This document shows positions 46,521 through 56,045 of a stretch of DNA of 64,000 nt, one piece after another. The notes beneath the pieces were generated by a model. That model had not been told where the DNA came from. It searched no databases and worked only from the letters and a program-made list of their open reading frames with translations. Source of the DNA: Mangrovimonas sp. YM274 (GTDB lineage: Bacteria > Bacteroidota > Bacteroidia > Flavobacteriales > Flavobacteriaceae); contig NZ_CP133091.1 in NCBI RefSeq assembly GCF_030908385.1, forward strand, positions 2,847,501 to 2,911,500. Reading direction: 5' to 3'. Both the position numbers and the translations under genes were made by a program. Position 1 is the first letter of the stretch. Every line of letters begins with the position of its first letter.

Positions 46521-47849
46521 TTATCTCATATTCTTCATGGCCTGCATCATGCGTTTACCGCCGCCACCTTGCATCATCTTCATCATTTTGCTCATTTGGT
46601 TAAATTGCTTCAGCAATTGATTAACCTCTTGAACCGATGTTCCTGAACCTTTACCTATACGTTTTTTACGACTGGCATTGATAATTGAAGGGTTAGAACG
46701 CTCTTCTGGAGTCATAGAATGGATTATCGCTTCAATTCCTTTAAAGGCATCATCATCGATATCTATATCCTTCATCATTTTACCTGCACCAGGAATCATC
46801 CCGATAAGGTCCTTCATATTACCCATTTTCTTGATTTGTTGAATCTGCTTTAGGAAATCATCAAACCCGAACTGGTTCTTTGCAATTTTCTTTTGAAGTT
46901 TACGTGCTTCCTGCTCATCAAACTGCTCTTGCGCACGTTCAACTAAGGACACAACGTCTCCCATCCCCAAAATACGGTCGGCCATACGTGAAGGATAGAA
47001 CACGTCTATCGCTTCCATTTTCTCACCTGTACCAATAAACTTGATTGGTTTATTTACAACAGACTTAATTGAAATAGCAGCTCCACCACGAGTATCCCCG
47101 TCTAATTTAGTAAGGATAACACCATCGAAGTTCAATACATCGTTAAAGGCTTTTGCCGTGTTCACCGCATCTTGACCAGTCATGGAATCTACCACAAACA
47201 ATGTTTCTTGTGGCTGGATAGCATTATGGATGTTTGATATTTCGGTCATCATGGCCTCATCTACAGCCAAACGACCCGCGGTATCGATAATTACCACATT
47301 AAATCCGTTGGCTTTTGCATGGGCAATACCGGCTTGAGCAATAGCAACCGGATCAGGATTTCCCTTGTCGCTATAAACCTCAACATTAATCTGCTCCCCT
47401 ACTACGTGCAACTGATCAATCGCCGCTGGACGGTAGACATCACAGGCAACCAATAACGGACGCTTGGTTTTCTTGTTTTTAAGGTAATTTGCTAATTTTC
47501 CTGAAAAGGTAGTTTTACCAGACCCCTGTAGACCAGACATCAAAATAACGCTTGGGTTTCCAGATAGGTTAATTCCTTCGGCATCACCTCCCATTAACTC
47601 GGTCAATTCATCCTTGACCAATTTTACCATTAATTGCCCTGGTTGTAAAGACGTTAAAACATCTTGGCCAAGAGCTTTTTCTTTTACCCTATTGGTAAAT
47701 TCTTTGGCAATTTTAAAGTTAACATCGGCATCTAACAAAGCACGTCTTACTTCCTTTAGGGTTTCAGCAACATTTACTTCGGTAATACTTCCATGCCCCT
47801 TAAGAACGTGTAAGGCTTTATCTAACTTTTCACTTAAATTATTAAACAT
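46521..47849 (-). CDS. ffh: Signal recognition particle protein Ffh
   Basis: Ffh is the GTPase of the signal recognition particle, which binds signal sequences and 4.5S RNA. The 442-residue protein has the N domain, GTPase motifs GLQGSGKTTFSGKLA (G1), DTAGRLAVDE (G3), TKLDGDTRGGA (G4 region), and the Met-rich M domain ending MSKMMKMMQGGGGKRMM. The start at 47849 is ATG, with a TAACTTTG -7 box 25 bases upstream. Confidence 0.97.
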   Translation of the reverse strand: MFNNLSEKLDKALHVLKGHGSITEVNVAETLKEVRRALLDADVNFKIAKEFTNRVKEKALGQDVLTSLQPGQLMVKLVKDELTELMGGDAEGINLSGNPSVILMSGLQGSGKTTFSGKLANYLKNKKTKRPLLVACDVYRPAAIDQLHVVGEQINVEVYSDKGNPDPVAIAQAGIAHAKANGFNVVIIDTAGRLAVDEAMMTEISNIHNAIQPQETLFVVDSMTGQDAVNTAKAFNDVLNFDGVILTKLDGDTRGGAAISIKSVVNKPIKFIGTGEKMEAIDVFYPSRMADRILGMGDVVSLVERAQEQFDEQEARKLQKKIAKNQFGFDDFLKQIQQIKKMGNMKDLIGMIPGAGKMMKDIDIDDDAFKGIEAIIHSMTPEERSNPSIINASRKKRIGKGSGTSVQEVNQLLKQFNQMSKMMKMMQGGGGKRMMQAMKNMR

Positions 47850-47874
47850 ATTATTCCTGAAATTTTAAGAAGTG

Positions 47875-47882
47875 CAAAGTTA
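47875..47882 (-). promoter_or_regulatory. -7 box of ffh
   Basis: TAACTTTG on the minus strand, 25 bases before the ffh ATG. No clear -33 element. Confidence 0.45.
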
Positions 47883-47927
47883 ACAATTTGTAATATATTA
47901 AAGAAGTAAACCTCTTAATTCTAAAAG

Positions 47928-47960
47928 AAAAAAGGGCTACTATGGCGAGTAACCCCTTTT
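47928..47960 (-). terminator. Terminator of the LamG lipoprotein gene
   Basis: On the minus strand AAAAGGGGTTACT pairs imperfectly with AGTAGCCCTTTT around a 6-base loop and is followed by TTCTTTT, 30 bases past the stop. Confidence 0.7.
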
Positions 47961-47989
47961 AACAACCTAAAAACTAAAAAAAAACTATC

Positions 47990-50305
47990 TTAAAGACACG
48001 TGAAGCAATCTGCTTCCAGTGTAAATAACTCACCTACTTCGTTTGGACTGAGGGTTCTTTTATAAACCCTTAAATCATCCAAATGACCAATGAACCATTG
48101 ACCCGAAATGTAATTTTCCAATGGGCTTTCATCAATATTGAAATCTGAATTTTCATCAACACTTCTCATCACACCATCTCGATAAAGCCTCACAGTATTT
48201 TGTGCATCAACTGTAAGCACTAGATGATGCCAATTGGTAATATCATACCATAAATCTGTGCTAGCATTCCAATCCATATCCCAGAGACCGTAACCGTCTG
48301 TAGTATCACTCACCACAGGAGTATTTCCATCGTAAACAGCCAATTGAAAACCCTCATATGGAGTTGCCCCCTTTTGAAACAGTTGTTCATAATTACTCAT
48401 TTCTGTATTTTGCATTTTAAACCATAGACTTACTGAAAAGCTATCTCCTTGAATTAATTGATTTTGCTCTGTCACGGCTATTGAGAAATAATCTTCACCA
48501 GAAAATGCTACCGCACAGCTTGGGTTTCCGTTTCTATCCTCCACAAAATTGAAAGTCTCCCCATCTGCTTCACTACCGTCCATTAAATTAATAGCTTCAT
48601 TGGAAAAAGGCATATAAATGATCAAATCATTGGTCATGATTCCGGGATTTGCACAATCATTACAATCCTCTACTTTCAATTCCACCTCAAAAATTTCAAA
48701 AGTATCCGTGCCCGCCAAGGTTACTCTCGCATAAATAATTTGCGGATTGGATAGGTTGGTATATGGTGAGATTAATTGATTTAATTGCATTTCAGCATCC
48801 GAAACAGTTTCATAAAAGTCTACCTCAACCTCATCGGTTACACAATTTTCGTAAACAGTGTTCAAATCAAAACTAGCTATACCGTCAAATGGCTCTTCAT
48901 CACAAATGCTGATTTCGGCATCATAATAACATTCAAAAGCCGATTCACTTTCACAATCCTGTGTTAAGGACAACTGGGAATCCCCGATTGCAAATAGTAA
49001 GGCATCCTCTTCGCACCCCATAAGTTGCCAAACACCGTTATATGTATCCATTTCTGAAAAACTAATATTCAAAAATATGTTCCCTTCCTCCATATAAAGT
49101 TCCCAGGTACCTGAATAACTATTGTCTCCATCCGTTTCTAATTGATTATTGTCACTGAACAGGAAAAGAGTTGATGATGGCGGCAAACTATTTAGATTTG
49201 GCATAAGGGCGCATTCTTGCAAATATTCCTGCACTTCTTCAAGACTACAATCTTCACCCTCCTCACATTCCTGTTCCAAAACTATGGTTGTTTGTGTATC
49301 TCCAATCACCTGCTCCAACTCCAATTGCTCATCACTACAAGCCACCACTAACCAATTGCCTTCCAAGTCATCTGAAAAAGCAGTTAATTCAGATAAAGTT
49401 ACAATCACTCCTTGATCGGACGTAGAGGTTTGCCAACTACCAGCAATAGCAACTGTTGTATCTCCATCCTCAATAGATAGACTTCCGTTTTCTTCAAAGT
49501 AAACTTTCAATGACCCAAAATCATCAGAACCGTTATAACTTTCCACTTCCCAGTAGCAATTTGTTAAATAGCTATCCACATCGACTTCCAAACAACTATC
49601 ATCATTACAACTTGAAGCTGCATTTTCTATGGCCTCTAATAAAGCATCATTGGAGCTTACCTCCACCACATTGCCATTTGCCATCACCATACTAATAGGA
49701 TAATTTAAACTAGCCAACACTTGTGCATCGTTAGAGATCTGCAATCCTTGGAGCAATTCATAGAGTTCCCAGTCACTTTCAATGGTAACGGTATCAATAA
49801 TTTGGGAGTTGGTGTCAAACACCGAAAATGATATTGGATAAACAAAATCGATACAATCAATAACCTCAAATGCATTTTCACATTCATCAACCCAAGCTTC
49901 CAGTTCCTCCTCATTTTCTATAGTTATCACTGTATAGTCATTCAGCATAATGGTAATGGGATACATAAATTCCAGCGTATCGTCATCGGTTTCATACTCA
50001 TCAAAAAGATCCTCAATCTCCTGTAAATCCTCTAACGAATTGATCGTGATAGACGTTTCGTTAACCAAGACAGTAACAGGCAAATCAACCGACAAACAAC
50101 TGGCGTTGTCCAAAATATCATCCAAAGTGCCATTATTTGCAGTGGTCAACTCCAAAATATTGACTAGCTCGGCATTAAAATTTACAACATCAGTTGCGTC
50201 TGGTTCATTTGGCGCCGCATCATTATCTTGACAAGACACAGCCATAATTAGGCATAAAAGGCAAAAAAAGGTATTCTGAAAAAATTGGTTGGTAATACGA
50301 TTCAT
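47990..50305 (-). CDS. Large multidomain lipoprotein with LamG domain and a T9SS-type repeat module
   Basis: This 771-residue surface lipoprotein has the signal FCLLCLIMAVSCQDN (lipobox Cys). Residues about 60-235 hold four strand-helix repeats (for example YPITIMLNDYTVITIENEEE and YPISMVMANGNVVEVSSND). Two lipocalin-like segments follow, each with a strand such as GSWQTSTSDQGVIVTLSEL or GTWELYMEEGNIFLNISFSE. One module (about 463-550) is like those of the giant protein at 16.7 kb, with SICDEEPFDGIASFDL and NPQIIYARV. The C-terminal LamG/concanavalin-like domain (about 557-771) contains FSVSLWFKM and WHHLVLTVDA, suggesting sugar or protein binding. It is divergent from the ECF sigma operon and has a matching promoter. 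Confidence 0.85.
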   Translation of the reverse strand: MNRITNQFFQNTFFCLLCLIMAVSCQDNDAAPNEPDATDVVNFNAELVNILELTTANNGTLDDILDNASCLSVDLPVTVLVNETSITINSLEDLQEIEDLFDEYETDDDTLEFMYPITIMLNDYTVITIENEEELEAWVDECENAFEVIDCIDFVYPISFSVFDTNSQIIDTVTIESDWELYELLQGLQISNDAQVLASLNYPISMVMANGNVVEVSSNDALLEAIENAASSCNDDSCLEVDVDSYLTNCYWEVESYNGSDDFGSLKVYFEENGSLSIEDGDTTVAIAGSWQTSTSDQGVIVTLSELTAFSDDLEGNWLVVACSDEQLELEQVIGDTQTTIVLEQECEEGEDCSLEEVQEYLQECALMPNLNSLPPSSTLFLFSDNNQLETDGDNSYSGTWELYMEEGNIFLNISFSEMDTYNGVWQLMGCEEDALLFAIGDSQLSLTQDCESESAFECYYDAEISICDEEPFDGIASFDLNTVYENCVTDEVEVDFYETVSDAEMQLNQLISPYTNLSNPQIIYARVTLAGTDTFEIFEVELKVEDCNDCANPGIMTNDLIIYMPFSNEAINLMDGSEADGETFNFVEDRNGNPSCAVAFSGEDYFSIAVTEQNQLIQGDSFSVSLWFKMQNTEMSNYEQLFQKGATPYEGFQLAVYDGNTPVVSDTTDGYGLWDMDWNASTDLWYDITNWHHLVLTVDAQNTVRLYRDGVMRSVDENSDFNIDESPLENYISGQWFIGHLDDLRVYKRTLSPNEVGELFTLEADCFTCL

Positions 50306-50328
50306 AGTAAATAAAAGTTCATTTTCAA

Positions 50329-50361
50329 TAATAGAACAAGAACCTTCAAAAAATTCCTACC
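50329..50361 (-). promoter_or_regulatory. Candidate ECF-sigma promoter of the LamG lipoprotein gene
   Basis: On the minus strand GGTAGGAA (50361-50354), 17 bp, TTCTATTA (50336-50329). The same GGTAGGAA-N17-TTATATAG lies upstream of the anti-sigma gene at 50955. Distance to the ATG at 50305 is about 24 bases from the downstream box. Confidence 0.6.
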
Positions 50362-50404
50362 ATAACATTTATTTTTAATAAGTTTATGACCTGAAAATCA
50401 AACT

Positions 50405-50923
50405 ATGCCCAAACAATTACATGATAACATCTGTGCCGAACACCTGTTTTCGTCGTTGTTTAAAAAATATTCTAAAGATCTTCATGATTTTTTATACTTC
50501 AAGTTTGGGGAGCGCTTAAACCCTAGTGATAAAGTTCAAGATGCCTTTATCAAACTATGGGAAAATTGTGCCAAAATTCCACCCAGCAAAGCCAAAAGTT
50601 TTTTGTTTACCACAGCAAACAATTTAATGCTAAACGAGGCTGCTCACCAAAAGGTTGTCTTTAAACACCAACAAATAAAACCAAAGTCCTACACTACCGT
50701 TACGCCTGAATTTTTAATGCAGGAAGAAGAATATTTAAAAAAGCTGGAAAAAGCATTGAGCAACCTTACCGAAGCGCAAAGAGTCGCTTTTATGATGAAT
50801 AGAGTTGAAGGGAAACGTTTCAAGGAAATTGCGGCACTTTTGGACATTTCTACAAAAGCCGTTGAAAAGCGTATTTATGGTGCCTTAAAAAAATTGCAAG
50901 AGGACATAGAAGGATTTAAATAA
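50405..50923 (+). CDS. ECF-family RNA polymerase sigma factor (FecI-like)
   Basis: This 172-residue ECF sigma factor has region 2 at about 15-80 (LFKKYSKDLHDFLYFKFG and DKVQDAFIKLWEN) and region 4 at about 105-165 (LEKALSNLTEAQRVAFMMNR, then FKEIAALLDISTKAVEKRIY). It directs polymerase to a small regulon when released by the FecR anti-sigma encoded 78 bases downstream. Candidate targets in this window are the FecR gene itself and the divergent lipoprotein gene, which share a promoter-like sequence. Confidence 0.93.
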   Translation: MPKQLHDNICAEHLFSSLFKKYSKDLHDFLYFKFGERLNPSDKVQDAFIKLWENCAKIPPSKAKSFLFTTANNLMLNEAAHQKVVFKHQQIKPKSYTTVTPEFLMQEEEYLKKLEKALSNLTEAQRVAFMMNRVEGKRFKEIAALLDISTKAVEKRIYGALKKLQEDIEGFK

Positions 50924-50954
50924 AACCAATAATTTAAAGTATTTATCAAAAATA

Positions 50955-50987
50955 GGTAGGAAATTGAAAAGCCCAACTGTTATATAG
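50955..50987 (+). promoter_or_regulatory. Candidate ECF-sigma promoter of the fecR-type gene
   Basis: GGTAGGAA (50955-50962), 17 bp, TTATATAG (50980-50987), then 14 bases to the FecR ATG. It lies after the sigma gene, so anti-sigma and receptor can be raised separately from sigma. Confidence 0.6.
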
Positions 50988-51001
50988 GTGTAACGAATAC
51001 C

Positions 51002-51895
51002 ATGGAAAGAGACGAATTGATACAGAAATGGCTAGACCACAGCCTTACCAAAGAAGAACATGAAGCTTTTAAAAAGCTTGATGATTATGGTGCTTTGGTA
51101 CAATTGAACCGATCTCTTCAACATTTTCAAGCCCCTAGCTTTAATGTTGATGAAGCGCATTCAAATGTATTGGGTCGTATTTCCAAAAAGAAGAAAGCAT
51201 TTCGATTCCCAAAGTCTATTTATCGAATTGCAGCCGTTTTAGCCATCTCTTTAGGCATCTATTACGTTGTCACTTCTCAAGACACTACTGTCACTACCTT
51301 AGCTTCCGAAAAGTCAACCATCTCACTACCGGACAAATCAATCGTCACACTAAACGCTTTGTCATCGGTTGTTTATAATAAACGGCATTGGGAGCAAAAA
51401 AGAGAAGTACTATTGGACGGAGAAGCTTTCTTTAGAGTAGCAAAAGGAGCCTCCTTTGATGTAAAAACAGAACTTGGGACAGTAACGGTATTTGGAACAC
51501 AGTTTAACGTTAAAGAACGTAACAATTTTTTTGAGGTTATATGCTATGAAGGTTTAGTAGGCGTTACCTACGACAACAAAGAAACCAAATTACATCCCGG
51601 AGATCATTTTTTAGTAAGAAATGGCCAACGCATAAAAACGGAAACCTCAAACAGCTCCGGCCCTTCCTGGCTTCAAAATGAAAGTTACTTTAAAAGTACA
51701 CCATACAGTGAGGTTCTTGCTGAGTTTGAAAGACAGTACAACGTGACAATCAACCTCCAAAATATAGATACTTCGCAATTATTCACAGGAAGTTTTACAC
51801 ATAAAAATATGGATGTTGCCTTAAAATCCATTACCTTACCACTCCAATTAAGATTTACTAAAACAGCTAATACCATTACTTTGATACGTGAATAA
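51002..51895 (+). CDS. FecR-family anti-sigma factor
   Basis: This 297-residue single-pass membrane protein has a cytosolic N-terminus of about 70 residues (sigma-binding), one membrane segment (IYRIAAVLAISLGIYYVV), then the periplasmic FecR domain (about 95-190: ISLPDKSIVTLNALSSVVY, VLLDGEAFFRVAKG, GTQFNVKERNN). A C-terminal DUF4974-like part (YSEVLAEFERQYNVTINL) follows. FecR proteins pass a signal from the TonB-dependent receptor to the sigma factor. The gene order sigma-FecR-receptor is standard. Confidence 0.93.
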   Translation: MERDELIQKWLDHSLTKEEHEAFKKLDDYGALVQLNRSLQHFQAPSFNVDEAHSNVLGRISKKKKAFRFPKSIYRIAAVLAISLGIYYVVTSQDTTVTTLASEKSTISLPDKSIVTLNALSSVVYNKRHWEQKREVLLDGEAFFRVAKGASFDVKTELGTVTVFGTQFNVKERNNFFEVICYEGLVGVTYDNKETKLHPGDHFLVRNGQRIKTETSNSSGPSWLQNESYFKSTPYSEVLAEFERQYNVTINLQNIDTSQLFTGSFTHKNMDVALKSITLPLQLRFTKTANTITLIRE

Positions 51896-54203
51896 AAAGG
51901 AAGTTATTTTTCTTTTCATATCATTGTTCTTTTTAGGCATCAACAAAATAGTAGGGCAGCAAAATTCCAAAGCCGAAGTCCCCCTTACATCTATTTTAAG
52001 CACTTTAGAGGACCGCTACAACATTCATTTTAGCTACATAGACAAAACGGTCGATTCCATTTACACAACATTACCTCCCGATCATATCTCACTGGAGGAA
52101 GCCTTGGCACTGCTTAAAGCAAATACCAATTTAGACTTCATTCTCATAGACAAAAAAAGTGTCGTTATATCTAAACGGATCAATCCTTTGAGCGAGGTTA
52201 TCACCCAAAAATTAGAAGAGGTCGTTGTCAGCAACTATTTAACTCGAGGTATTTCTCTTAAAAATGATGGTAAAGTGACTATTGAGACTAAAAAATTTGG
52301 AATTCTGCCTGGACTAATTGAACCAGACATTTTACAGACAATTCAGGCCTTACCAGGGATTATAAGTGTTAATGAAACCGTTTCCAACATTAATGTGCGC
52401 GGAGGTACACACGATGAAAATCTAATTCTATGGGACGGCATAAAGATGTATCAATCCGGTCATTTTTTTGGACTAGTTTCCGCTTTCAATCCTTATTTGA
52501 CCAAATCTGTAGACGTTTCCAAAAATGGTACCAGTGTAAGGTTTGGAGATGGCGTTTCAAGTTTAATCAACATGAAACAATCCAACAGCCTTGACCAAGA
52601 TTTTAAGGCTGGCACAGGCTTTAACCTTATTAGCGCCGATATATTCTCAAAAATACCGCTTTCTGAACAGACAGAAATCCAAATTGCAGCGCGACGCTCC
52701 ATTTCAGATTTGCTCATTACCCCAACCTACGATCAATACTACGAAAAGGCTTTTCAAGATTCTGATCTATCGGGATACAATAACGAAACCTCCCAGGTTA
52801 CCAGAAACAATGAGCATTTTTACTTTTATGATATCTCCACCAAATTTTTATATGACATAACTGATTCCGATCAATTACGGTTTAATTTTTTAACCATTCG
52901 AAACGACTTAAATTACGACAAACAAACAGACAACAACGGTACTCTTGAAACCCTAAAAAGTAGCCTTCAACAGGACAATCTAGCCTTGGGAACCGAATAT
53001 TTGAAATATTGGAACAGCAAATTAACCACAACTACTCAGGTATATTGGTCTAGTTATCATTTAAACACAACCAACCACGATCTTATTAACGACCAGCGCC
53101 TAAAACAAAAAAATAAAGTGAGTGATTTAGGCATTAGAATTAATGCTACAAACCATTTGGACAAAAACCTAAAAATTCATGGTGGTTATCAATTTAATGG
53201 GGTTGTGGTGACAAATTCTGAAGATGTCAATAATCCCCAATATCAAGACTACTCAAAGGAAATTAACCGCACCCATTCACTTTATGGTGAGGCCGAATTT
53301 ACATCGGCCAATAAAAACACTTATGCTCGTATTGGATTGCGAACCAATATCATTGAAAAATTCAATGATGTCTACACAGAACCTAGGTTATCTGTAAGCC
53401 ATAAACTAAACAAAGACTTTAGAGCCGAAGTTCTGGCTGAATTTAAAAGTCAAACAATGGCACAAATTATAGATTTACAAAATGACTTTTTGGGTATTGA
53501 AAAACGACGCTGGATGCTTTCTAACGGTGATAATATTCCAATTATTGAAAGCAAGCAAGCGTCTGCTGGTATTCATTATAACAAAAACAAACTGCTTATT
53601 AGCACTGAAGTATTTGTAAAAAACGTGGAAGGTATCAACAGTAGAAGTCAAGGCTTTCAAAACCAATATCAGTTTCTAAACACTACGGGATCGTACTTTG
53701 TAAAAGGCATAGATTTTTTAATCCACAAACAATTTAAATCAACAAGCGCTTGGCTGAGCTATTCCAACAGTAGTAACAACTATAATTTTGAAGAGTTCAA
53801 TGAAGGCAACAACTTCCCAAATAACCTAGATATTAAACACGCCCTTACATTTGCCGGCACCTACCAAATGAACAATCTTAAAGTGGCTCTTGGAGTGAAT
53901 TGGCATAGCGGCAAACCTACTACTCTGCCTGCAAGTATTCAGGACACTTCCAACAACACTATTGAATACAGCTCTCCAAACAGCAACAACCTAAAAGACT
54001 ATTTAAGAACAGATGTTTCTGCCAATTACTCCTTCAGAACAAGTCAATCTTCGCACGCCATCATAGGTATGTCCATATGGAATTTACTCAACCGCAAAAA
54101 CGTAGTAAACACCTATTATACTTTAAATGAAGATACTGTCTCTAAAGTGGACATTATTTCTCTTGGGATTACTCCAAATGTAAGTTTCAGATTAAATTTT
54201 TAA
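51888..54203 (+). CDS. TonB-dependent receptor with STN signalling domain (FecA-like)
   Basis: This 771-residue outer-membrane receptor has a signal peptide (VIFLFISLFFLGINKIVGQ), then an STN domain (about 30-95: RYNIHFSYIDKTVD, then LEEALALLKANTNLDFIL) that contacts FecR. Next are the plug (about 105-235: LQTIQALPGIISV, SNINVRGGTHDENLILWDG) and a beta barrel ending VSFRLNF. The start is GTG at 51888, overlapping the last eight bases of the FecR gene. No ATG lies nearby, and GTG gives an intact signal peptide. The substrate is unknown; both the transport and the signalling functions are expected. It converges on argS with a 14-base gap. Confidence 0.92.
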   Translation: MNKKEVIFLFISLFFLGINKIVGQQNSKAEVPLTSILSTLEDRYNIHFSYIDKTVDSIYTTLPPDHISLEEALALLKANTNLDFILIDKKSVVISKRINPLSEVITQKLEEVVVSNYLTRGISLKNDGKVTIETKKFGILPGLIEPDILQTIQALPGIISVNETVSNINVRGGTHDENLILWDGIKMYQSGHFFGLVSAFNPYLTKSVDVSKNGTSVRFGDGVSSLINMKQSNSLDQDFKAGTGFNLISADIFSKIPLSEQTEIQIAARRSISDLLITPTYDQYYEKAFQDSDLSGYNNETSQVTRNNEHFYFYDISTKFLYDITDSDQLRFNFLTIRNDLNYDKQTDNNGTLETLKSSLQQDNLALGTEYLKYWNSKLTTTTQVYWSSYHLNTTNHDLINDQRLKQKNKVSDLGIRINATNHLDKNLKIHGGYQFNGVVVTNSEDVNNPQYQDYSKEINRTHSLYGEAEFTSANKNTYARIGLRTNIIEKFNDVYTEPRLSVSHKLNKDFRAEVLAEFKSQTMAQIIDLQNDFLGIEKRRWMLSNGDNIPIIESKQASAGIHYNKNKLLISTEVFVKNVEGINSRSQGFQNQYQFLNTTGSYFVKGIDFLIHKQFKSTSAWLSYSNSSNNYNFEEFNEGNNFPNNLDIKHALTFAGTYQMNNLKVALGVNWHSGKPTTLPASIQDTSNNTIEYSSPNSNNLKDYLRTDVSANYSFRTSQSSHAIIGMSIWNLLNRKNVVNTYYTLNEDTVSKVDIISLGITPNVSFRLNF

Positions 54204-54217
54204 GAAGCCCCTAGGAT

Positions 54218-55996
54218 TTACATACGCTCAGGAACATTAATTCCTAAGAGACTAAAAGCATTCTTAACTACTACACCAACCATTTTTGACAATTGCACTC
54301 TAAAGTTTTTATCATTGTCATTGTCGGCACCAAGAATAGATACATTTTGGTAAAAAGAATTAAACTCCTTTACCAGATCATAAGTATAATTAGCAATTAA
54401 TGCCGGGCTATGGTTGAAAGCTGCGTTTTGCACCACTTCTGGGAACAACTGTAGTTGCTTTAAAAGCTCTTTTTCCTTTTCGTGCAATTCAATATCAGCA
54501 TATGCTCCTTCTAATGCACTTCCTGCTTTTCTCAAAATAGATTGAATTCTAGCGTAAGTATACTGAATAAATGGCCCTGTATTTCCTTGAAAATCGATAG
54601 ACTCTTTTGGATCGAACAAGATTCGTTTTTTAGGATCTACCTTTAAGATATAATATTTCAAAGCTCCCAAACCTATAGTTTTATAGAGTTCTATTTTTTC
54701 TGCTTCGGTATACCCATCCAATTTTCCTAATTCATCCGAAATTTCTTTGGCTGTAGCGGCCATTTCATCCACCAAATCATCAGCATCCACTACGGTTCCT
54801 TCTCTACTTTTCATTTTTCCGGAAGGCAAATCCACCATTCCATAACTTAGGTGATAAAGATTTTTGGCCCAGTCAAATCCTAGCTTTTTTAGAATCAAAA
54901 ACAACACTTGGAAATGATAATCCTGTTCGTTACCTACAGTATACACCATCCCGCCAACATCCGGATGGTCCTTGATTCGCTGAATAGCAGTACCAATATC
55001 CTGAGTCATGTAAACGGCCGTTCCATCAGCTCTTAGCACCAACTTTTCATCCAACCCATCTTCTGTCAAGTCGCACCACACAGAACCGTCCTCTTTCTTA
55101 TAAAACACTCCAGATTTTAACCCTTCGGTCACAAACTCCTTTCCTAACAAATAAGTTTGGCTTTCGTAATAAAGATGGTCAAAATCGACACCTAAATTCT
55201 TGTACGTAATGTCGAAACCATCATACACCCAACCGTTCATTTTGGTCCATAAATCAACAACTTCTTTATCTCCTGCTTCCCATTGACGCAACATATCTTG
55301 GGCTTCCAATAGAATAGGCGCTTGCTTTTTGGCGTCTTCTTCAGATAGTCCCTGAGCAACTAAATCTTGGATTTCATTTTTGTACTCCTGATCGAACTTC
55401 ACATAATAGTTTCCTACCAGTTTATCACCTTTCAAACCTGTACTTTCAGGGGTTTCACCATTACCATATCGTTTCCAAGCCAACATACTTTTACAGATGT
55501 GAATTCCACGATCGTTGATAATTTGTGTTTTGTAGACTTTTTTACCCGAAGCCTTCAATATTTCAGCAACACTATATCCTAACAAATTATTTCTAATATG
55601 TCCCAAGTGCAATGGCTTATTGGTATTTGGTGAAGAATATTCTACCATAATAGCCTTATCGTTAGGCTCTGGTGTTACAAAGCCGTAGTCCTCATTTCCT
55701 GCAATGGATGTAAAGAAGTTTAAATAATAAGCATCATCAATTTCAACATTCAAAAATCCCTTTACAACATTATAGGCCTTCACCTCCTCAACATGCTCCA
55801 CCAAATAGGCTCCAATCTGTTCTCCTATTTGGACAGGATTGCCCTTTACCACGCGTAACATAGGAAACACCACGACAGTAATATCTCCTGCAAACTCCTT
55901 ACGGGTTGCCTGAAATTCCACAGCTTCCAATTCAGCATTAAATATATCTTTAACAGCTTGTTTTACGTATTTTGATAAAGTGTCTTGAAGGTTCAT
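54218..55996 (-). CDS. argS: Arginyl-tRNA synthetase
   Basis: This class I synthetase charges tRNA-Arg. The 592-residue protein has the N-terminal Add1 domain, the HIGH-type motif HLGHIRNN (in TNKPLHLGHIRNNLLGYS) and a KMSKS variant GKMKSREG. The DALR anticodon-binding domain follows (FIQYTYARIQSILRKAG), ending LLGINVPERM. It has a strong promoter of its own. Confidence 0.97.
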   Translation of the reverse strand: MNLQDTLSKYVKQAVKDIFNAELEAVEFQATRKEFAGDITVVVFPMLRVVKGNPVQIGEQIGAYLVEHVEEVKAYNVVKGFLNVEIDDAYYLNFFTSIAGNEDYGFVTPEPNDKAIMVEYSSPNTNKPLHLGHIRNNLLGYSVAEILKASGKKVYKTQIINDRGIHICKSMLAWKRYGNGETPESTGLKGDKLVGNYYVKFDQEYKNEIQDLVAQGLSEEDAKKQAPILLEAQDMLRQWEAGDKEVVDLWTKMNGWVYDGFDITYKNLGVDFDHLYYESQTYLLGKEFVTEGLKSGVFYKKEDGSVWCDLTEDGLDEKLVLRADGTAVYMTQDIGTAIQRIKDHPDVGGMVYTVGNEQDYHFQVLFLILKKLGFDWAKNLYHLSYGMVDLPSGKMKSREGTVVDADDLVDEMAATAKEISDELGKLDGYTEAEKIELYKTIGLGALKYYILKVDPKKRILFDPKESIDFQGNTGPFIQYTYARIQSILRKAGSALEGAYADIELHEKEKELLKQLQLFPEVVQNAAFNHSPALIANYTYDLVKEFNSFYQNVSILGADNDNDKNFRVQLSKMVGVVVKNAFSLLGINVPERM

Positions 55997-56016
55997 TTTG
56001 CTTATTTTTAAGTGTG

Positions 56017-56045
56017 CAAAGATAGCACTTTTAACAGTATTACAA
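56017..56045 (-). promoter_or_regulatory. argS promoter
   Basis: On the minus strand TTG (56045-56043), 18 bp, TATCTTTG (56024-56017), with about 20 bases to the ATG. Confidence 0.65.
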
